From NCBI GenBank assembly GCA_022559845.1, contig CM040121.1, forward strand, positions 572,558,140 to 572,622,139: a stretch of DNA of 64,000 nt, read 5' to 3'. The notes beneath the pieces are model-generated. The model saw nothing but the letters and a program-made list of their open reading frames with translations. It ran no database searches and was not told where the DNA came from. The DNA is from Amorphophallus konjac (lineage: Eukaryota; Streptophyta; Magnoliopsida; Alismatales; Araceae). The position numbers and the translations under genes are program-made. Positions 37,199-49,481 of this stretch are shown here, piece after piece (position 1 is the stretch's first letter; each line of letters starts with the position of its first letter).

Positions 37199-39766
37199 TC
37201 AATGTGATTTTGCAGGAACCCAAGAAGTCTTGGGTCCTGAATTATCCCTATCAGGTGTTCTAAATAATTTCTTAGCAATATTATCATCAAATTCCATTAG
37301 AGAGCAATTAGACATAGAATGTCCAAAATTTTCACAATAATGACATGAACCAACAGATTTTCTGGTCCTATGATGCATATCTACAGCAACATGAGACCTA
37401 TGAAACTGAGCATGAATTTTTCTATTGTAAGCATGAATTTTTGATTTACCATTACCTGCCCACCAGCATTCAGAAGCTCGGTGGCCAGGTTTTCCACATT
37501 CATAACAAACAAGAGTCTTTTCTTTAAGACCAGCTTTATTTCTGCCCAAGAAATTTTTGTTTGGAGGGAATCTTACAAATTTGGAATTAAAATGATTTCC
37601 CTGAACAAACTAGCAGTCCTTGACTGCATGCCCATACTTACCACATTCAAAGCATCTAAGATGCTTGTTGTTTGATTCATTTTTGCCCCTGTGATTTCCT
37701 TACCAGCATTCATTTACCTTGTGCCCAGGCTTGTGGCAAGTGAAACAGATAGTATGCTGGCCTGAAGTAGTTCTGTGTCTATGTGGGTCATTAGCATGTG
37801 CAAAAGATCTAGAATTCACATTGTTATCTTCTTTCAGTTTGAAACATGCATTCATTAAATGATCATGCTTACCACAATAATAACAGGATACATTAGATTT
37901 CTTAGTGGCATGGTTTCTATCAAAAGATTTCCTTGAATGCACTGTTTTACTAGCATGCTCATCTTCTTTCAGTATTCTGCAATCATCCATGATATGTCCA
38001 TGCTTACCACAGTAATAGCAAGAAGCATCAGATTTCCTAGGGGCATGGTTTCTATCAGATGAATTCACAGATGCATGTGAATGAGTACAAGAAGCATGAG
38101 CATTTTGCATTGACCCATCAGATTCAGCAGAGCTAACAAATTTCAGAGTATAACCAGAATTATTCTTTGCCCTTTTTGTTTGACTCTTTCTTGTCAATTT
38201 CTGATTATCCTCAACAGGTTTTGTTTGCTTTTCAATTTCCTGGGCTTTGAACTGAAAAATGGATTTTGAAGGTGATTTCTGATTTTCATTTTGTTTTGGG
38301 GATTGCCTTGAAGTACCAGCTACATTAGAGCCTTTCACAAAAGTAGCATATAGCTGGTTTTTAGTGATTTTCTTAATATCAGAGCAGCAATTTGTTCCCC
38401 CTTCAGAGTTATCATCCTTCCTCTTCCCAACAGTTTTCATTTTTCCTTTAATCTTGGCAGACTCAATAGCTGAATTTTCCAGATTATGAATTTTATCTTC
38501 CAAGCTGGCAATGTGAAGTTCATAACTGGCTATTTCCTGTTCACTGCAATTAACACATTCGCTTAGAACATGGTTTGCAGTTTTATACTTCTCAATTTCC
38601 TGTTCTAGACTGTTCAAAATTTCTGAATTTTCATCTTGGACAGCTTTCTCTTTTTCTATAGTGAGAAGTCTTTCAGACAAGCCAGTGTTCAACCACTTTA
38701 GTTTTTCAACTTCAACTTTTAATTCAGTATTTTCTTCCTCAAGATTTTTATCCTGAATTTCATTATTAGCACATCTCTCTCTTCCAGACATGTGCTCCAA
38801 TTTTTCAATCAGTTCATCTTCTCTTTCTTCTGCTTTAATTTTCTCAGCGAGCAGATTTTTGTGATCCTCTTTAAGTGAGATAATTTGTTTACTCAGCCAT
38901 TCATTCTCACCATAAATATCTTCATTTCGTTCTCTTAGAGCTGAGCACATATGGCAAGTTAATTGAGCAGAAGAAGAATGTGAAGCCTCCCCATTGATTT
39001 CATTTATTCTACCCATAAGATTTTCAATTTTCTTTTGAAATTCTTCATTCTCAATTTTCAGTTTATCCAATTCAGAATTAACTTGAGTGAATTCCTGCAT
39101 GCCTTTTAGATGCTCCTTTTTCTTATCATCCAACTGATTCTCTATTTTTGACATTTTATCCAACCATGTTTGTTTTTCCATTTTTAGAGAATCATTTTGT
39201 TTCTTAAGATTCTGGACATCTAGCATGCAAGCATCATAAGACTTTTTCATATTTGGACAGTTTTCACATGAATCTTTTAGATTTATTCTATCACATTTCT
39301 TTTTCAATTTTTTATTTTCATATTTCAATTTCTTGGAAACTTCAAACAAGTTTTCATACATCTCTATCAATTCATCAAAAGAGTATCCTTCTGATTCAGA
39401 ACTTACCTCGGATGAAGTTTCATCATCAGCATTTCTATGATCAGCCATTAAGCACTTGCTGTGATTCCTGATTGACTTCAGTTTATCCAAAATATCTTTG
39501 GCAGACCTGCAAGAAGAAATGCATTCAATTAGAGATCTGTCAATTGACTCTTTTAATAAAACTACAGCTCTATTATTGACAGAGTCTTTCAGCTTATCCT
39601 TCTTGGTCCATTTAGATTTATCCTTCGACAGTTTGTATGGACCATGAGTTATTACCTTCCACAAATCAGGATCGGTTGTGTTTACATACCGATGCAACTT
39701 TTCCAGCCATGGGCCATGGTCATCACCTCTATATATCGGAGGATGAGCCATCAGAACAGATGACAA
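37199..39766 (-). pseudogene. gag: Copia gag with coiled coil and six zinc knuckles; two in-frame stops
   Basis: The start at 39766 gives MSSVLMAHPPIYRGDDHGPW, the typical N-terminus of copia gag (DUF4219/UBN2-like). It is followed by a long Lys/Glu/Leu-rich coiled coil (about residues 130-440), a basic linker, and zinc knuckles CX2CX4HX4C: CYYCGKHGHIMDDC, CYYCGKHDHLMNAC and CFTCHKPGHKVNEC. A TAA at 37702-37700 ends the 688-residue frame. The same frame continues with CFECGKYGHAVKDC, a TAG at 37612-37610, and then CYECGKPGHRASEC and CHYCENFGHSMSNC to a stop at 37201-37199. The full span is 856 codons. Gag packages the element RNA; six knuckles is far more than the usual one or two. The stops may be mutations or may be bypassed. 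Confidence 0.85.
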
Positions 39767-39998
39767 GCAGATTCAAGGCACGGAGCAATCGACAACAAAG
39801 CACCACAACCAGATAAACAAGGCAAGGAACTAACTCAGTGAAACTTAATACAGAACGCAGGAGGCACACTTATGAAATGCACCAAACAGAGATGCACTAA
39901 GACAGTAAATCAAAACGATTCCAAAAGACCCACTCTGAAATGCACTAAACAGTTAGCAGGATCCTCTGCAGATTGTTAGATCTGTTAAGTCAGAGACT

Positions 39999-40010
39999 GC
40001 TCTGATACCA
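39999..40010 (-). promoter_or_regulatory. Primer binding site (tRNA-iMet) of the copia element
   Basis: The minus strand reads TGGTATCAGAGC two bases inside the 5' LTR, complementary to the 3' end of plant initiator tRNA-Met. Confidence 0.95.
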
Positions 40011-40012
40011 AT

Positions 40013-42585
40013 TGTTGGGTTCGGTGCTAGTATTCGGAGGGGGGGTGAATGAATATGACCCTTTTAAACTCTCACCCAATATAAAATTTCGCTCAAACTA
40101 GAACTATGATGCTAACTAGACAGATTTACCAAATCTGAAAGCTAATCAACTATTATGTTCGACCAGTTACCAAATACATGGAGCGCCCCTATGCATTCAT
40201 CTAGCAGAAGCACAAATGAACAAATCAAACCACAGTGCACAAGGGTTTTTAGGTGGTTCGGTCCTGCAGACCTACATCCACCCCACACTCAACCCGAGTG
40301 TGGCTTCCTGCTGACTCACAGCTTGAAACCGCTGGGCCTCACAGCTTGCCTACAACCGCTGGGCCTCACAGCTTGCCGTCCAGTGGAATCCACCACTGCA
40401 ACCGTTGGGGATTACAGCTTACCCGTCCAGTGGAATCCACCACTGCCCGCTGAGCAACATAGCTTGCTGTCCAGTGGAATCCTCCACTGCAAACCGCTGG
40501 GCAATACAGCTTAGCCATCCAGAGGCAGCACCTCTGCAATCCGCTGACTAACAGCTTGAAAGGAAATGTAAAATGGAAAACAAAATACAAGATAACAGCA
40601 TCGGAAAGCTGTAAACGATAAAGCACAATATGTAGCTCTAACAATGAGCAACCTCAGATCTGGTTTTGAACCAAAGATCTGAGGAACGAACTCCTTCTCT
40701 CTCTCTCTCTTCTTCTCTTCACACTCTTCTCGAGCTCTCTGCCTCTCTCTTTTTCTATTCTGCTTCTTCCCTCTTTCTTTTCTTCTTCTTCTCTTTTCTC
40801 TGGATCGAACAGCTCTCTATTCTTTCTCTCAGCTTCTGCTCTTCTGCTTCGATCTGGATCGTGGCTCTCTGTTCTTTTCTTCTTGCCAACTCGATCTCTC
40901 TTCATCTGTGGACGAAGACCTCCTTTTATAACAGCAGCTAGTAGGAGGGCAGCACTGGGCGCGTGTGGCTTCCACATTTCCCGCCCAGAACTTTTGGCCA
41001 CGTGTCAGCTTTCTGTCAGTCCTTCAACCTCGGATCACGTGCCCTCCTTAAGCTTCACGATCAAAGCACCTGTTAAACAGAGTATCGGATAAGTCATCAG
41101 TTTAAAGAACAACTCTGTATAGACTTATCAGAAGAACAGCATTTTAGAAGAAACCTGGACGAGGTTAGAACGAAACAACACGAAGACAGAAATAACAAAG
41201 AAGACTCAGACGCAGAGACAGCACGAAGTGAAACGAGAACGACACGAGGTGCAGAAGTGACAGAAACACACACTACACAGAGAACAACACGAAGATAAAA
41301 CAGAAACCAACATGAAGTGTGGTTTCAACATACGAAAGACACGAGGTCTAGGAAGAACAACACGAAGACATAATACGGAAACGACACGAAGTCAAATAAC
41401 AGAAACCGTCACGAGTTGAAAACAACACGAAGACGAAAACAGAAGTTGACACGGGTTGAAAACAACACGAAGACGAAAACAGAAGTTGACACGGGTTGAA
41501 AACAACACGAAGACGAAAGACAAGGAAAACGACACGAAGTCAAAGAAACAACAGTAACCGACACGAAGTGTGGTTACTAAACAGGAATGACACGAGGTCT
41601 ACAGGGAAACGACTCGAAGTTCATCAGAACTATTCGAGCTGCCTCAGAAACACGACACGAACTTAAGTGAGAACAACACGAGGTGAAATGACACGGGCTG
41701 ACCACAACAAGGATACAACACGAAGTCATAAAAACAGAAACGACACGAAGTATAACCTCATACAAGTTTTTCCTGTCAAACATGGAAATCAACACGAAGT
41801 GTCGTAAGCTCAGACGACACGAAATCTTTTCGTGTTAGTGAGGGGAAACAACACGAAGTGTGACTCAAGTGGCACTGAAAGCAACACGAGGTGAGACTTC
41901 ACGCTGTACAGACTTGGACTTTGTATATGAAGTGCGCTGTACAGACTTTGACGAAGCAGAAGGCTGTATAGACTTGGAAACCCAAAGCCATTGTATAGAC
42001 TTTGTTGCCCAAAGGCGATGAACAGTGAAACAGTGTATATACTTCAAGTAAAGACCAATGTGTAGACTTGAAGATTGAAGGCGATGTACAGACTTTGATC
42101 CCCAACACCAATGTATAGACTTAGGAGCATATGACACGGCTGTACAGACTTCGCCTAAGACGCTGTACACACTTAGCCTAAGACAATGCATGAACTGACG
42201 TTGTATAGACTTTGTCTTAACAATGAATGTGTAGACTTGATCAAGAGTTCAATGTGCAGACTTCATGAGTGTGCAAACTTGTCAACGAAATGCACAATGT
42301 ATAGACTATGCACATGCATGAAGAGTGTATAGACTAATGAAATGGTTTACCCTGCAGTGTATAGACTTGCTAGTCATCAAACTACATGCAGATAGAAAAG
42401 CAACGCACAGATCAGAAATCAAGCACTATATCAGTCATACACATGCATTCTCCACAAAACAAGTTATGTTGCTATCATCAAAACACAATCTCATAAAGCA
42501 CTCACTGTGTTGCAATCATCAAAACAAAACAACATTGCTATCATCAAATCAACATAGCACATGCTTGTGCCTAAGGGGCACAACA
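40013..42585 (-). repeat. Copia element 5' LTR (right)
   Basis: 2573 bp. The 27-bp excess over the other LTR is one extra copy of a unit containing AACCGCTGGGCCTCACAGC at about 40330-40376; otherwise only scattered substitutions are seen. Confidence 0.95.
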
Positions 42586-42590
42586 CGTCG

Positions 42591-44458
42591 ATCCGCCGTT
42601 TCATTGCATTTTTGGCCGATCTGAGGCCGTAGATGCGTGTTAGGGGCTATTTGGGGGCTTCCCCCTTGTTTTCCCCCTCTCCCGTGGAGGTATGGGGGCG
42701 TGGGACGAGTTTTGGGTCGTTTCCCGCCGTAGCGTTCTCGGGACGGTGTGACGGTCCTTCCAGTGACCGTCACAGTCTGTGACGCACCAGGTGGGTGCGT
42801 TACGTCCTGTGACGCGCCAGGGTGAGCGCGTCGCAGGTCCTGTTTTGTCGGTAGGGTGTCGGTGGCACTAGCGGTCTTACGATAAACCGCCAGAGGGTGT
42901 GACGCGCCTAGGTTCGACCGCTACGTGCCTTCTCGTGTTTTCATATCGTTGGGGTCACGAGTCTTCTGACGCGCCTAGGTAGGACCGTCAGAGACTGTGA
43001 CGCGCCCGAATGGGAGCTTCAGAGCTGACGCAACCCATTCTTCTAACGCGCCCAGGTAGGATCGTCAGACGTTGTGATGCGCCGAGGGGTGAGCGTCACA
43101 GCCTGTGTTGTTCTGTCTTCTAACGCACCAGGCTTGGTCCGTTAGAGACTGTGACGCCCCAGGGTGGGTGCGTCACAGTCGTTGTTTCCCCTCTCGTGTG
43201 GCGCTCTTGCGTTGGACCGCCAGAGTGCTGTGACGGTCCAGCATTGATCGTTACAGACTGTGACGGCCCAAGGTTAGACCGTTAGGCTCTGTGTTGCACC
43301 GAGGTGTATTTTCGTGTTCTCCGCGATCGTTTTGCGTTGTGTCGGTCCCTAGTCGACCCGGTCGTGACCCAGTGGTTGACTTGCGATCTTGTGAGTGCCC
43401 CAGACACTCGTGGGATTCTGTGTCGATGTTTTGAGGGTGTCGGGAGGACCGTGCTACCTCGTTTAGCGTGCCCGTGGGTTTGAGAGTCCGGGTGGCTTCT
43501 CGCGTGTCGGGTTTTCGTGTTATGCTAGACCGAGTCACCGTGTGTCAGTGGGGGTGCGGTGGGGTCTCCCTCGCATGCCGTGAGTTTTCCTGGAAGATGA
43601 TTCCCGAGTGGGCCACGTGTTTGGCCTTGGACTGTGAGTCCAGTTATCGGCGTGGTAGCTTGTGCGTTGTCCTAGGAATCATGCTTTTGTGCTTTCTGCG
43701 TAGGCCATGCGTATGCCCAGCCTGGCGCTGGAGGGTTCCCGCCCTTCCCTGAGAGTGGGATTTGGTTTGGCGGCCTGTGAGCTACCTTGGGAACCGTGTT
43801 TCCGCATTTCTGTGTGGCCGAGCGTGTGACCCGTGGACTGTGAGTCCCGTTTCTTCTCCGACCGTGGTCACCGTGCGACGGTGCTGGTACGTGGAGTTCC
43901 TGCTGTTACTGTTTCTTCCATTTATTTACTTTAGCTTGTTGGTTCTACCGTACTCCCGTTAGGTAGGGCTTCTCTTTCTGCTTGACCGGTACAGTAGGAG
44001 TAGTTGTAGTGCCGAGTTTCGACCGGCCACCGGGTTACTGTTCCTGCTGTTACTGTTGCTCTTATAGTTGCAGCTTTCCGTGCCGCCGTTGTTCTCAGTT
44101 GGGGTTCTGCGGGATCCCTACTGAGCCAGTGACATGAGGCTCACCCCTACTTTTCAGGTGTGGCGATTCGTCCTCGAGGTTCGAGGTTGCGGTTCTGAGG
44201 TTCTTAGTTGCCAGCTCGCCGGGCCGAGTGTCCACTCGGCATGTGGTACGTTTTACTTCTTTAGAATGTACTTTCTGTTGGATTGGACTCTACTGTAGTT
44301 GTTTATTTATTTCTGTTAATTGTTGAATTGTCCTGCTTTATTTCCTATTTTTTTTGTGTCTCCACACTCCTTTTAGCCTTTCCGAGCCCTCCCGGCTCGT
44401 GGGCGGCGGTTCGAGTCTCGGGTTATCGGGCCTTCCCGATAATCGGATTCTCGGTACA
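42591..44458 (+). repeat. G4 5' LTR, continuation after the copia element
   Basis: Carries the TGACGC hairpin array at 42742-43290 and the conserved LTR end region (CCCTCCCGGCTCGTGGGCGG ... GATTCTCGG). Frames within it are not genes. Confidence 0.88.
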
Positions 44459-47208
44459 GCTGGTATCAGAGAAGTGGTCGTGGACGTACATGGGAATTTG
44501 AGATATTGTAGTGATCAGAGTCCATAAAGTCCAATACAGTCGGCAGCTGGCATAGGGTTTTGTGTTCGCTTTTCGCCTAGCTTCTCACTTGAGAGCTTGA
44601 GTGCGCTGTGAAGGTGGTTGTTGTCCGCGGCTTTCGTGCCAGCATGAGGTCTAAGGATCGAGGTTGAGAGCCTTCTCCCTCATCGGTGGTGGCCCTAGTT
44701 GTGCTGCGTTGGGTAGAGGTTGCCGGCAGGTGTGTCGCTGCGGTGCTGCGTTCGAGGAATCTACAGCGTGGTCAGGTGGCTGGAGAGGATTGTTCGTGGT
44801 TAAGTGGCCGTGAGCGTGCTCTGAGGGAGCTGCTGTCGGTTTTGGCCACTCCAGCTTGAGGTTTGTCTAGCCCCTGAGGTGTTCAGGTCGTAGTTTAAGG
44901 TGACAGAGCGGATGTTCTGATCGAGAAGTGTGCTCGGGTGAGCGGAATATCTTCTCGGTGAGCTGCTGTTTCGTCGAGCCTGATGTTCTTGTCGTGCTCT
45001 GTGGCGTCAGAATGATGTGTCGGTCCCGATTGTTCTGCAGATTTCGAGACAGGATTTGGCGTAGATGTCCCGGTAAATCTTTGCTCTTGCGTTTCTGTCA
45101 GTGGATGGGTTGTGTTCACCTTGGAGTTGGCTTGAGATGTGAAGGCTCCACGGCGAGTTTGGGACTCGAGGATGAGCGTCGGCGGTTGTCGTCATGGCTC
45201 GTGTAGCGGCTCTTGGTGTGGTGCGTTGCAGTTTGAGGAATTGCAGTGGTGGTGCATCGAGAGATGTTGTGATCGTGGTCCGACGTGACACTCGTCGAGT
45301 GTGTCGGAGGCGCTGACCTGACGTGGTGATGGTTTTCTCGGTGCTGGAAGGTGCTGTTCCCAGCGTGTGTGAGGTTCGAGGTCAAGTCGAGCGTGGAGTT
45401 CTTCCGTTGGTCGGAAGTGCGTTTGGTTTCTCCTTTAGTTGGAGAGATTGTGTTGGGCTAAGGTTCGTCATCTTGCATTGTGTGTTCGAATTGGTTGGCC
45501 TTGTGTGCCATGAAGTCCGTGCGAGACGTGCTCCTTGTCTTGGCAAGGTGGTTGCCTGTGAGTAGTTGTGCCCATTCCCTTGTCGTGTGAGGGTGTGCTG
45601 GCGCTGTTCCGGAAAGATGAGTGCTGGTTGGGTGGTGTTCTCGAGAATTTGTGGCTGTGCGCGCGGATCGGAGTGCGCAGCGGAAGCGTGGTGGGCTTGT
45701 GACCCACTGGTTCAGGATCGTAGCGTTGGTTGCTACGGGCGGATTCCTGAGTTTGCGTTAAGCATCGGAGGATTTGTTCCTCAGTGTGAAACGTGTTGTT
45801 GCCGTGCCGTTGCTCGAGGTATTATGGTTCTTGGCACTGGCAGGATGGAGTGATTGGGGAATGTGCTGGCTAGTGCGCCGCATGAGTATCCTGTTCCTGT
45901 GATGGAAGCCGTGTCAGGCGTCGGTGTTGGACCTGGATGAGGTTGTTGAGGATGTCGCCTGACGAAGGTCGAGGACCTGTTGGTCAGAGTCGGTGGCTTG
46001 GTGCCCGACTTGTGTTCCCAGTCGTGTCCTCGGATGAGATCATTTTTGGAGAAGTGGTCTCTGGCAGGCTGTGGGTTCCTGTTGGTGGCTGCGAGTGACT
46101 GGTAAGGCTAGTCTCGTAGTCGACCACGGTGAGATGTATGTTGCTTGGGGACCCGTGAACAGTGTTCAGGTGGTGTCCCGTGGCTCTGTGGTAAGGACGG
46201 AATCGGGATTGGCAGGTATCCACTTGGATTAGTGGAGTAATTTGATGAGACCAGACGGAAGAGTGACGCTTGTGCGTGGTGGTCCTTGACGGGACGTTGG
46301 TGTCGCAATGGTTATCCCTGGTGTGGTGACCAACACGAGATGGTTCCCTATAAGTCTGAGTCAAGTGAGGTGATGACTGAGGACATCAGGATCTTGTCAT
46401 CTGGTTTCGTCGTGCTCCCCGAGAGGGTCGAGTTGGCGTGATGTTCAAGATCGGATGCGGAATCCGAGAGGAGTGTGGCTCGAGTTGTGGTAATTATCTG
46501 TGTATGAGTCAGCGGATGGCCTACTGTGAGTTGGATCGTGCCTGTTGGGCCGGTGGAGGTTCCCCGTTGACGTGTATATGGTGACCAGTGGATGGTCTTT
46601 TCACAGACTGAAGATGTTGTTGGTTGTGCATCGTGAGCGGTGACGGCCGTGTATCGGTGAGACCTTTGGTGGTCGTTTCCGTGATGTGCCTTCCCGGACG
46701 GGATCTGGGCTCTGTTGAAGTTTGTCTTCTGGGCTTTGGCAGAGTTGGCACAGTGATATGTCTGGCTTTCAGCTTGCCAGGTGTGAGGTGATTCTTGGCG
46801 CTGAGTCGATGAGCTGGTTGCGGTCTGTTGAGATGGCTGCGTGAGCTGGTGGAGGCTCTGTATTGGTTGTTCCCTTGAGAAGGGTGTGCGACCTGTTAGC
46901 TGGTTGTGAAGCTGATGTGTGTTTTGTCTGCCGACCATTGGATGGATCGGTAGCGGTTGCTCGTGTCGAGGACTATGTCTCCTCGGTGAGCGAGATCGTG
47001 GCAACGGTGCCGCGATTGGTTTTCATGGTGTCTGAGGTGATGCCGGACTGTGTCCTTTGGTATATGCCTGCTCTGATGGCCGGTGCGCGCGGAGCGAGGT
47101 GTCGGTTGTGATTGTAAGTCTGGCTGTGTCCCTCAGGATCGGTGTTTTCATGAGAATCGAGATTTTCTGTGCTGGGGCTCTGACGGCATTGTCAGTTGGT
47201 TCAGTGTT
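44459..47208 (+). mobile_element. G4 internal region, non-coding
   Basis: Starts with the primer site TGGTATCAGAG (44461-44471). About 2.7 kb with a GC content near 55% and stops in all frames; the longest frames are under 100 residues without motifs. It ends at TCAGTTGGTT, some 100 bp short of where G1 has its polypurine tract. Confidence 0.82.
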
Positions 47209-48200
47209 TGTAGCGACCCGAGAATCCGATTACCGGGAAGGCCCGATAACCCGAGACTCGCACCGCCGCCCACGAGCCGGGAGGGCTCGGAAGGGCTAAA
47301 AGGAGTGTGGAGGCACAAAGAAATAGGAAATAAAGCAGGATAACACAACAATTAACAGAAATAAATAAACAGCTACAACATAGTCCAATCCAACAGAAAG
47401 TACAGTCTAAAGCAGTAAAGCGTACCACGTGCCAAGTGAACACTCGGCCCGGCAAGCTGGCAACTAAGAACCTCAGCTCCGCACCCTCGAACCGCGAGGA
47501 AGAACCGCTACACCTGAAAAGCAGGGGATGAGTCTCCAAAACAGAGACTCAGCAGGGATCCCGCGGAACCCCAACCAGAAATAACGGCGGTAGCGGAAAG
47601 GAAGCTACAACTACAGCAGGAACAGCAAATCGGTGGCCGGTCAAAACTCAGCACTACAGCTACTCCTACTGTACCGGAAGGCACACCTCGATCACGCAGT
47701 CGAAGCTACCGAACCACGCTAGCACCACCTACCGAAGTGAAAACCCATGGCAACCACGCCGTAGAGGCCTGTCCCCCGGACAGCCAACCTGGACACGCTG
47801 TTCAAGGTGTAACCCCGACCATCCGATCGCGGGTACCGCACAACAAGACCCAACCTCGGTAAAGCCACTAGCACTAATCTCATGACGCGAAAACCAACAC
47901 ACACGTCACGGCGAAACAACCGAACTCACCGGTCAACACGACCGAAAACCCGAAGGTCAAAGACACAGAGACTGACAGTCTGTCACTCCGTACTCGACAG
48001 GAGTACCACCCACTAGAAGCACAGCCGGTAGCGTCCCCTGACGTCTTACACCGCACCGCAGGTGAACCGCCTGACGTGGTAGGTCCTACCCGAGACGCGA
48101 ACACCGTACAAGTAATCATAAACAAGTGACTAGCTGGGGTCACGCCCGTCGACGTGCGTCCACTGTCCCCAACCACGTGTGCACACACAGACCACGTGTC
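47209..48200 (-). mobile_element. Truncated gypsy LTR fragment G5 (minus)
   Basis: Begins TGTAGCGACCCGAG, the reverse complement of an LTR end, and follows the G1/G3 LTRs for about 1 kb. It breaks off near 48200 after CACACACAGACCACGTGTCA. No target duplication can be tested because the other end is missing. Confidence 0.8.
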
Positions 48201-48372
48201 ATAGTGTGAGCGACGTCACGCGGTTTGGGGAGCGGAGAGGACGCGGAGCGCGCGGGCTCCCCTTTTGTTTTGCTGCAACACAGAAATAAGAGAAAAGAGA
48301 AGGGGCCACCACGGGAGATTGCTCCGGCGGGGCGAGCGAGACAAATGTGATATAGCAAGATATGGGGGTTAA

Positions 48373-48835
48373 ACGGCCATAGCGGGAAGTGACTCGCCGC
48401 GGCCTCGGGGGGACGGGAATGGTGCAGAAATTAAATAGCAATAATTGAAACGGCTATTGGGGAAGTGACTCGCCGCGGCCTCAAGAATATGAGCAGATAA
48501 AAATATAACAGAATATAAGAAGAATATAAATAGCGGGAATTTAAACGGCCATTGGGGAAGTGACTCGCCGCGGCCTCGAGAACATGAATAGATAAGAATA
48601 TAACATATAAGAACGGAAATTTAAACGGCCATTGGGGAAGTGACTCGCCGCGGCCTCGAGAACCTGAATAGAAAAGAATATAACATATAAGAACGGGAAT
48701 ATAAACGGCCATTGGGGAAGTGACTCGCCGCGGCCTCGAGAATATGAGCAGAATATAACAGAATATAAAGAGAATATAAGAACGGGAAATTTAAACGGCC
48801 ATTGGGGAAGTGACTCGCCGCGGCCTCGAGAACAA
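48373..48835. repeat. Tandem array, six ~80 bp units
   Basis: A conserved core of about 35 bp (CGGCCATTGGGGAAGTGACT then CGCCGCGGCCTCGAG) alternates with an AT-rich spacer built from GAATATAACA and GAACGGGAA. Cores start near 48373, 48452, 48547, 48627, 48706 and 48798. A 148-residue minus frame with repeated PRRVTSP follows from the period. Confidence 0.9.
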
Positions 48836-49481
48836 TATGTGATCGCCAGGGGCCAAAAGACCCCAAAATAAAGAAGTTGATCGCACCTACCTCAAGAGCG
48901 GGAGATGGCGGGTTGCTTCTTCCTCCCCCTTCGGCCGACCGACGGAGAGGGCTTTCCTTGGGTATCCTTACAAAACAACGATAAATAAGTAACAAGTGGA
49001 TTAGGAAGAGGAAGGTGTAGTATTCAAATCCTTGCGATAAAAATAACAAAATGATGGCAAGACACACACCTGGTTGGTGTTATCTTTTAAACCCCTCTCG
49101 GACTCGAGTAGGAGGAAAATGAGATGATGGATGCAAGAAGTATATCAGAAGAGGCGCCCTTATGAAGGGGGATAGAGGATGCGAGATGATGAATGCAAAA
49201 GAACTACGAAGAAAAGGAAAGGATTGGCTTATTGGATGTGCCGATGGTGAAATCCGGCGGAGCTTCGGCAGCGTAGGGACGACGTGGAAGCGCGGTGGAT
49301 GAAGACGACCTTCCTTTCGCGAGCGTGGGCACCCGAGAAGCCGGCAGAACCTCCACCTACAAAAGACCCCACGGGTTAGAAATGACTCCGGTAGCCTCTG
49401 GGCTCCGGCAGCCTATCGGATCTCTTCGAAGCTCCTCCAGAACTGAGGGGGTGGGCCTCTATTTATAGGGCTCCGGAGGGT
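48836..49481. other. Unassigned, with a minus-strand TATA box
   Basis: Reading leftwards, CCCTATAAATAGAGGCC (about 49470-49454, minus) resembles the LTR TATA boxes at 28304 and 30757. This may be a minus-oriented LTR, possibly the 3' LTR of a Tat element. No coding sequence is seen. Confidence 0.4.

Larger units (their letters stand above)
32420..42585 (-). mobile_element. Young Sirevirus-like Ty1/copia element carrying only gag (TR-GAG type)
   Basis: 10166 bp with matching LTRs of 2546 bp (32420-34965) and 2573 bp (40013-42585), TG..CA ends and a perfect target duplication CGTCG. On the minus strand the order is 5' LTR (right), primer site TGGTATCAGAGC (40010-39999), gag, about 2.2 kb of non-coding sequence, several polypurine tracts, 3' LTR (left). 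No protease, integrase, reverse transcriptase or RNase H is present. The repeated GGGGGAGA tracts and the coiled-coil gag point to the Sirevirus group. LTRs look about 98-99% alike by eye, so this is the youngest element here. Confidence 0.93.
31810..47208 (+). mobile_element. Non-autonomous gypsy-type element G4 (plus), 3'-truncated, split by a copia insertion
   Basis: The 5' LTR runs 31810-32419 and 42591-44458, about 2.48 kb once the copia element is removed. It starts TGTAATGCCCC; its end lacks five bases (TCGGTACA for TCGGGTCGTTACA). The primer site TGGTATCAGAG is at 44461-44471. Internal sequence continues to about 47208, homologous to that of G1, and then stops before a polypurine tract where LTR fragment G5 begins. 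No gag or pol is present. Confidence 0.85.

Noticed and set aside
46348..47004. 218-residue minus frame
   Set aside because: Antisense within the G4 internal region; composition rich in Thr/His/Ser/Gln without motif, and not kept in G1.
48621..49067. 148-residue minus frame with PRRVTSP repeats
   Set aside because: Generated by the 80-bp tandem array.
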